Shown here piece by piece: positions 24,703 through 26,568 of a stretch of 26,568 nt of DNA. Each line of letters starts with the position of its first letter. Position 1 is the first letter of the stretch. Where the stretch lies: NCBI GenBank assembly GCA_045602025.1, contig JAZSAT010000048.1:1-26568 (forward strand). The letters are read 5' to 3'. Made by a program: the position numbers and the translations under genes. The notes beneath the pieces were generated by a model. That model saw nothing but the letters and a program-made list of their open reading frames with translations. It searched no databases and was not told where the DNA came from. Source of the DNA: RGIG5579 sp045602025 (GTDB taxonomy: Bacteria > Bacillota > Clostridia > Oscillospirales > SIG627).

Positions 24703-24731
24703 TTGACATTAACGGGGTTTTATTCTATAAT
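24703..24731 (+). promoter_or_regulatory. Perfect consensus sigma-A promoter of the lipoprotein gene
   Basis: TTGACA (24703-24708) and TATAAT (24726-24731) are separated by exactly 17 bases, which implies strong constitutive transcription of the gene at 24781 with a leader of about 43 bases. Confidence 0.88.
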
Positions 24732-24780
24732 TTTTTTGTTGGAACTTGTTTCCCAAGATTAATAAGTGAGGTAAAAAAGA

Positions 24781-25197
24781 ATGAAAAAATTAATGTTTGT
24801 TGTTTTGGCAGTATTGATGATCCTTCCCGTGATCGTATCTTGCAGCTCTGCTCCCGAAGGCAACCCCATTGCAGTTGCAAATGTTAAGGTTATTACCTAT
24901 CAGGATGCTTATGCTGAAGACGGAACCAAGGGCGAAGGCGTTGTACTTCACGAAGGCGAAGTTACCGCTTATGTTCCCGAAGGTGCTACCATGACCCTGA
25001 AGGATGTTATCGCAGGCTATGTTTACGATAAGGGCATTGACGCTACCATGAACGAAGCAGGCACTATGTACGAAAGCCTCGCAGGCTATGCAAACGGAAA
25101 CGGCTTTTTCTGGAACTACAAGGTAAACGGTAAAGAAGTAAGCCTCGCAACTCCTGTACAGGCCACCGATACGATCGAAGTTGTTTTCGAAAAATAA
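24781..25197 (+). CDS. Lipoprotein with DUF4430-like domain
   Basis: A 138-residue lipoprotein. The signal peptide ends in the lipobox VIVSC with the lipidated cysteine at 21. The mature part ends in a DUF4430-like fold (related to the transcobalamin C-terminal region), seen as TMTLKDVI, the aromatic-rich GNGFFWNYKVNGKEVS and TPVQATDTIEVVFEK. Domains of this kind are often found in surface proteins of Gram-positive bacteria and may bind ligands; the function here is unknown. GAGGT lies nine bases before the ATG. The ideal promoter and terminator suggest high expression as a single-gene transcript. Confidence 0.85.
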   Translation: MKKLMFVVLAVLMILPVIVSCSSAPEGNPIAVANVKVITYQDAYAEDGTKGEGVVLHEGEVTAYVPEGATMTLKDVIAGYVYDKGIDATMNEAGTMYESLAGYANGNGFFWNYKVNGKEVSLATPVQATDTIEVVFEK

Positions 25198-25218
25198 ACA
25201 AAATAAAAAACAAATGAG

Positions 25219-25245
25219 AAAAACGGGAGCTACTCCCGTTTTTTC
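25219..25245 (+). terminator. Terminator after the lipoprotein gene
   Basis: An ACGGGAG/CTCCCGT stem with a three-base loop, preceded by A's and followed by six T's. It sits only about 13 bases before the next start codon, so the DMT gene would depend on read-through unless it has a weak promoter I could not see. Confidence 0.9.
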
Positions 25246-25257
25246 TTTCGAGGTATT

Positions 25258-26202
25258 ATGAAAAAAACGAATTGGAAGGGGCCTTTGTTTCTTCTTTTGG
25301 CTGCCTTCTTTTGGGGGACGACCTTTGTTGCCCAGGATCTTGCAAGTGATGCGGTAAAGCCCTTTACCTTTAACGGCTGCCGTATGGTACTTGGGTCTGT
25401 TTTTCTTCTCCCGGTGATTCTTTTTAAGAACAAAGGAAAAATGTTTGCAAGTATTCAGGGAAAAGAGGCTAAAAAAACCCTTTTGACTACATCCCTGATG
25501 TGCGGCGGCTTTATGTTCGTTGCCGCAAACCTTCAGCAGTTTGGTATCTATATGGGCACCAGTGCGGGAAAAAGCGGTTTTATTACTGCTATGTATGTGG
25601 TGATGGTTCCTGTTCTCGGCGTTTTTCTCGGTAAAAGATTAAGACCCGCTGTTTGGATCTGTATTGTCAGTGCAGCCATCGGCTTGTATTTTCTCTGTAT
25701 GGCGTCCTTTGCAGACGGCTTTGCGGGAGCACTGGAAAACCTTACCATGTCCACGGGTGATCTTCTTACGGTGGGCTGTGCTATCTTCTATACCTTCCAT
25801 ATCGTTTATGTGGATGCGAAGGCTCCCGAAACCGACGGCGTTTGGCTTTCCTGCCTGCAGTTTTTATTCGCGGGTATTGTAGGACTTGTTTTCGCCTTTG
25901 TTTTGGAAAAGCCTGATTTTGCCGATATCCTTGCGGCTTCCGGCGGCATTTTGTATTCTGCATTTTTCTCCTGTACGGTAGCCTATACCTTTCAGATCTT
26001 AGGACAGCAGATCACACCCGCAGCCATTGCCGCGATCATTATGTGTATGGAGTCGGTATTTGCCGTGCTATCGGATATGGTCGTTTTAAAAACCGCCCTT
26101 ACCTTGGAAGAGGCCTTGGGGTGCGTTTTGATGTTCGGTGCGATCCTGTTATCCAACCTTTTGGATTTTATCCCTCCGAAGAAAAAAAGAGACTCTGTAT
26201 AG
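25258..26202 (+). CDS. DMT superfamily transporter (EamA domain)
   Basis: A 314-residue membrane protein with about ten helices in two EamA halves. It belongs to the drug/metabolite transporter superfamily. Typical features are the N-terminal AAFFWGTTFVAQ, the NLQQFGIYMGTSAGKSGFI segment and the second-half SCTVAYTFQILGQQ followed by MESVFAVLSD. Members export or import amino acids, nucleosides or other metabolites; the substrate is unknown. A GAGGT ribosome binding site precedes the ATG at 25258. The preceding terminator lies directly upstream, which would limit or gate expression. Confidence 0.93.
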   Translation: MKKTNWKGPLFLLLAAFFWGTTFVAQDLASDAVKPFTFNGCRMVLGSVFLLPVILFKNKGKMFASIQGKEAKKTLLTTSLMCGGFMFVAANLQQFGIYMGTSAGKSGFITAMYVVMVPVLGVFLGKRLRPAVWICIVSAAIGLYFLCMASFADGFAGALENLTMSTGDLLTVGCAIFYTFHIVYVDAKAPETDGVWLSCLQFLFAGIVGLVFAFVLEKPDFADILAASGGILYSAFFSCTVAYTFQILGQQITPAAIAAIIMCMESVFAVLSDMVVLKTALTLEEALGCVLMFGAILLSNLLDFIPPKKKRDSV

Positions 26203-26236
26203 GCGTTGTACCCGTAAGGATACAACGCCAGTTTTA
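26202..26236 (+). terminator. Probable terminator after the DMT gene
   Basis: GGCGTTGTA (26202-26210) pairs with TACAACGCC (26221-26229) and is followed by AGTTTTATT. It overlaps the stop codon. The T-run is interrupted, so efficiency is uncertain; it also forms the left border of the hairpin array. Confidence 0.7.
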
Positions 26237-26403
26237 TTCGCCTTGCGGCGAGTTATATTGCTTCGCAGTTATATTCGGCTAAAAGCCGAGTGTTATTCGC
26301 TTTGCGAGTTTAGGGGCGAATAAAATATCACTGAAACCGCAGGTTTCAATAACACTTTGCCGTTAGGCAAAATAACACTGTGAGACCTGTCTCACAATAT
26401 CAC
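26231..26403. repeat. Array of short hairpins joined by conserved 7-nt linkers, with central polarity switch
   Basis: At least seven small hairpins follow one another: 26238-26251 (TCGCC/GGCGA), 26259-26267 (TGC/GCA), 26275-26289 (TCGGCT/AGCCGA), 26297-26307 (TCGC/GCGA), 26332-26348 (TGAAACC/GGTTTCA), 26356-26371 (TTTGCC/GGCAAA) and 26379-26396 (TGTGAGA/TCTCACA). The stems differ in sequence, but the linkers are nearly constant: GTTATAT, GTTATAT and GTGTTAT on the left; ATATCAC, ATAACAC, ATAACAC and ATATCAC on the right. The right-hand linkers are reverse complements, or near so, of the left-hand type. The left group is enclosed by an inverted repeat, TTTTATTCGCC (26232-26242) with GGCGAATAAAA (26315-26325). 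I know of no named element that matches. Confidence 0.8.
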
Positions 26404-26568
26404 TATTAAAATATTTTCTCTTGAGATAGTAAAACGGATGTGCAGAAATTCTACACATCCGTTTAATATTTGTCTCATACCGTAGCAAGCAGGGAAAATG
26501 TACGGCACATTTCCCAATCTTTAGGAGAACCTAAAACCCTTTTCTAAACAAATATCATCTATTCGATA
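26404..26568. other. Structured non-coding segment with three strong hairpins, identity unknown
   Basis: No gene is supported here. A long hairpin has arms AAACGGATGTG (26432-26442) and CACATCCGTTT (26453-26463), with AGAA/TTCT continuing inside; read leftward it ends in CGTTTTAC, resembling a weak terminator. Next come GGGAAAATGT/ACATTTCCC (26492-26515, one bulged base) and TTTAGG/CCTAAA with an AGAA loop (26520-26535). A short minus-strand reading frame enters from the right edge and stops near 26523. It is too short to assign. Confidence 0.5.

Noticed and set aside
26231..26403. CRISPR array
   Set aside because: The constant parts are only about seven bases, the spacers are self-complementary hairpins, and the constant parts change orientation midway. 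None of this fits CRISPR repeats.
26523..26568. C-terminal end of a minus-strand gene entering from the right edge (frame ending KGFRFS and stop)
   Set aside because: Only about 15 codons are visible, with no recognisable motif, and the stop lies inside a perfect hairpin. It is not enough to call a gene.

Overview
The window looks like chromosome from an anaerobic, spore-forming member of the Clostridia, most likely an intestinal Oscillospirales/Christensenellales-type lineage. The evidence is two sporulation or germination genes (gpr, spoIIP), strong AGGAGG-type ribosome binding sites, consensus sigma-A promoters, numerous U-tailed hairpin terminators, a YwlE-type arginine phosphatase, and a large oxygen-sensitive iron-sulfur operon. 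The species cannot be named from the sequence alone.

Region 1 (1-8671, minus strand) is one tightly packed operon read from a good sigma-A promoter at 8725-8753: fumC, hdrB, hdrC, hdrA, flxD, flxC, flxB, flxA, a [2Fe-2S]/2x[4Fe-4S] subunit, and the start of a gene that looks like a fumarate reductase/succinate dehydrogenase flavoprotein, cut by the window edge. It combines a complete HdrABC-FlxABCD flavin-based electron-bifurcating module with a fumarase and a soluble fumarate-reductase-like pair. The best reading is malate -> fumarate -> succinate coupled to NADH oxidation and, by bifurcation, to ferredoxin reduction. This is the most interesting system in the window.

Region 2 (8672-16013) is accessory and housekeeping: a secreted or anchored DNA/RNA nuclease, a MATE exporter, an AraC regulator divergent from a GH63-like glycosidase with candidate operator repeats, a lipoprotein translationally coupled to the tRNA methyltransferase TrmN6, and a Cys-rich DUF6062-like protein.

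Region 3 (16146-21277) has two divergent units reading outward from one symmetric 30-bp promoter segment: leftward ywlE-rimI-tsaD, and rightward a membrane-anchored beta-propeller-like protein, a HAD phosphatase and a membrane-anchored PIG-L deacetylase.

Region 4 (21304-24658) holds gpr-spoIIP, divergent rpsT with a TTG start, and a small membrane protein coupled to a compact M50 intramembrane metalloprotease. The rpsT/gpr/spoIIP neighbourhood is conserved in Firmicutes.

Region 5 (24703-26568) has a DUF4430-like lipoprotein behind a perfect sigma-A promoter, a DMT transporter, and 366 bases without a gene. That last stretch contains a striking array of small hairpins joined by near-identical 7-nt linkers whose orientation flips midway, then further strong hairpins. 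No rRNA, tRNA, CRISPR array or insertion sequence was recognised.
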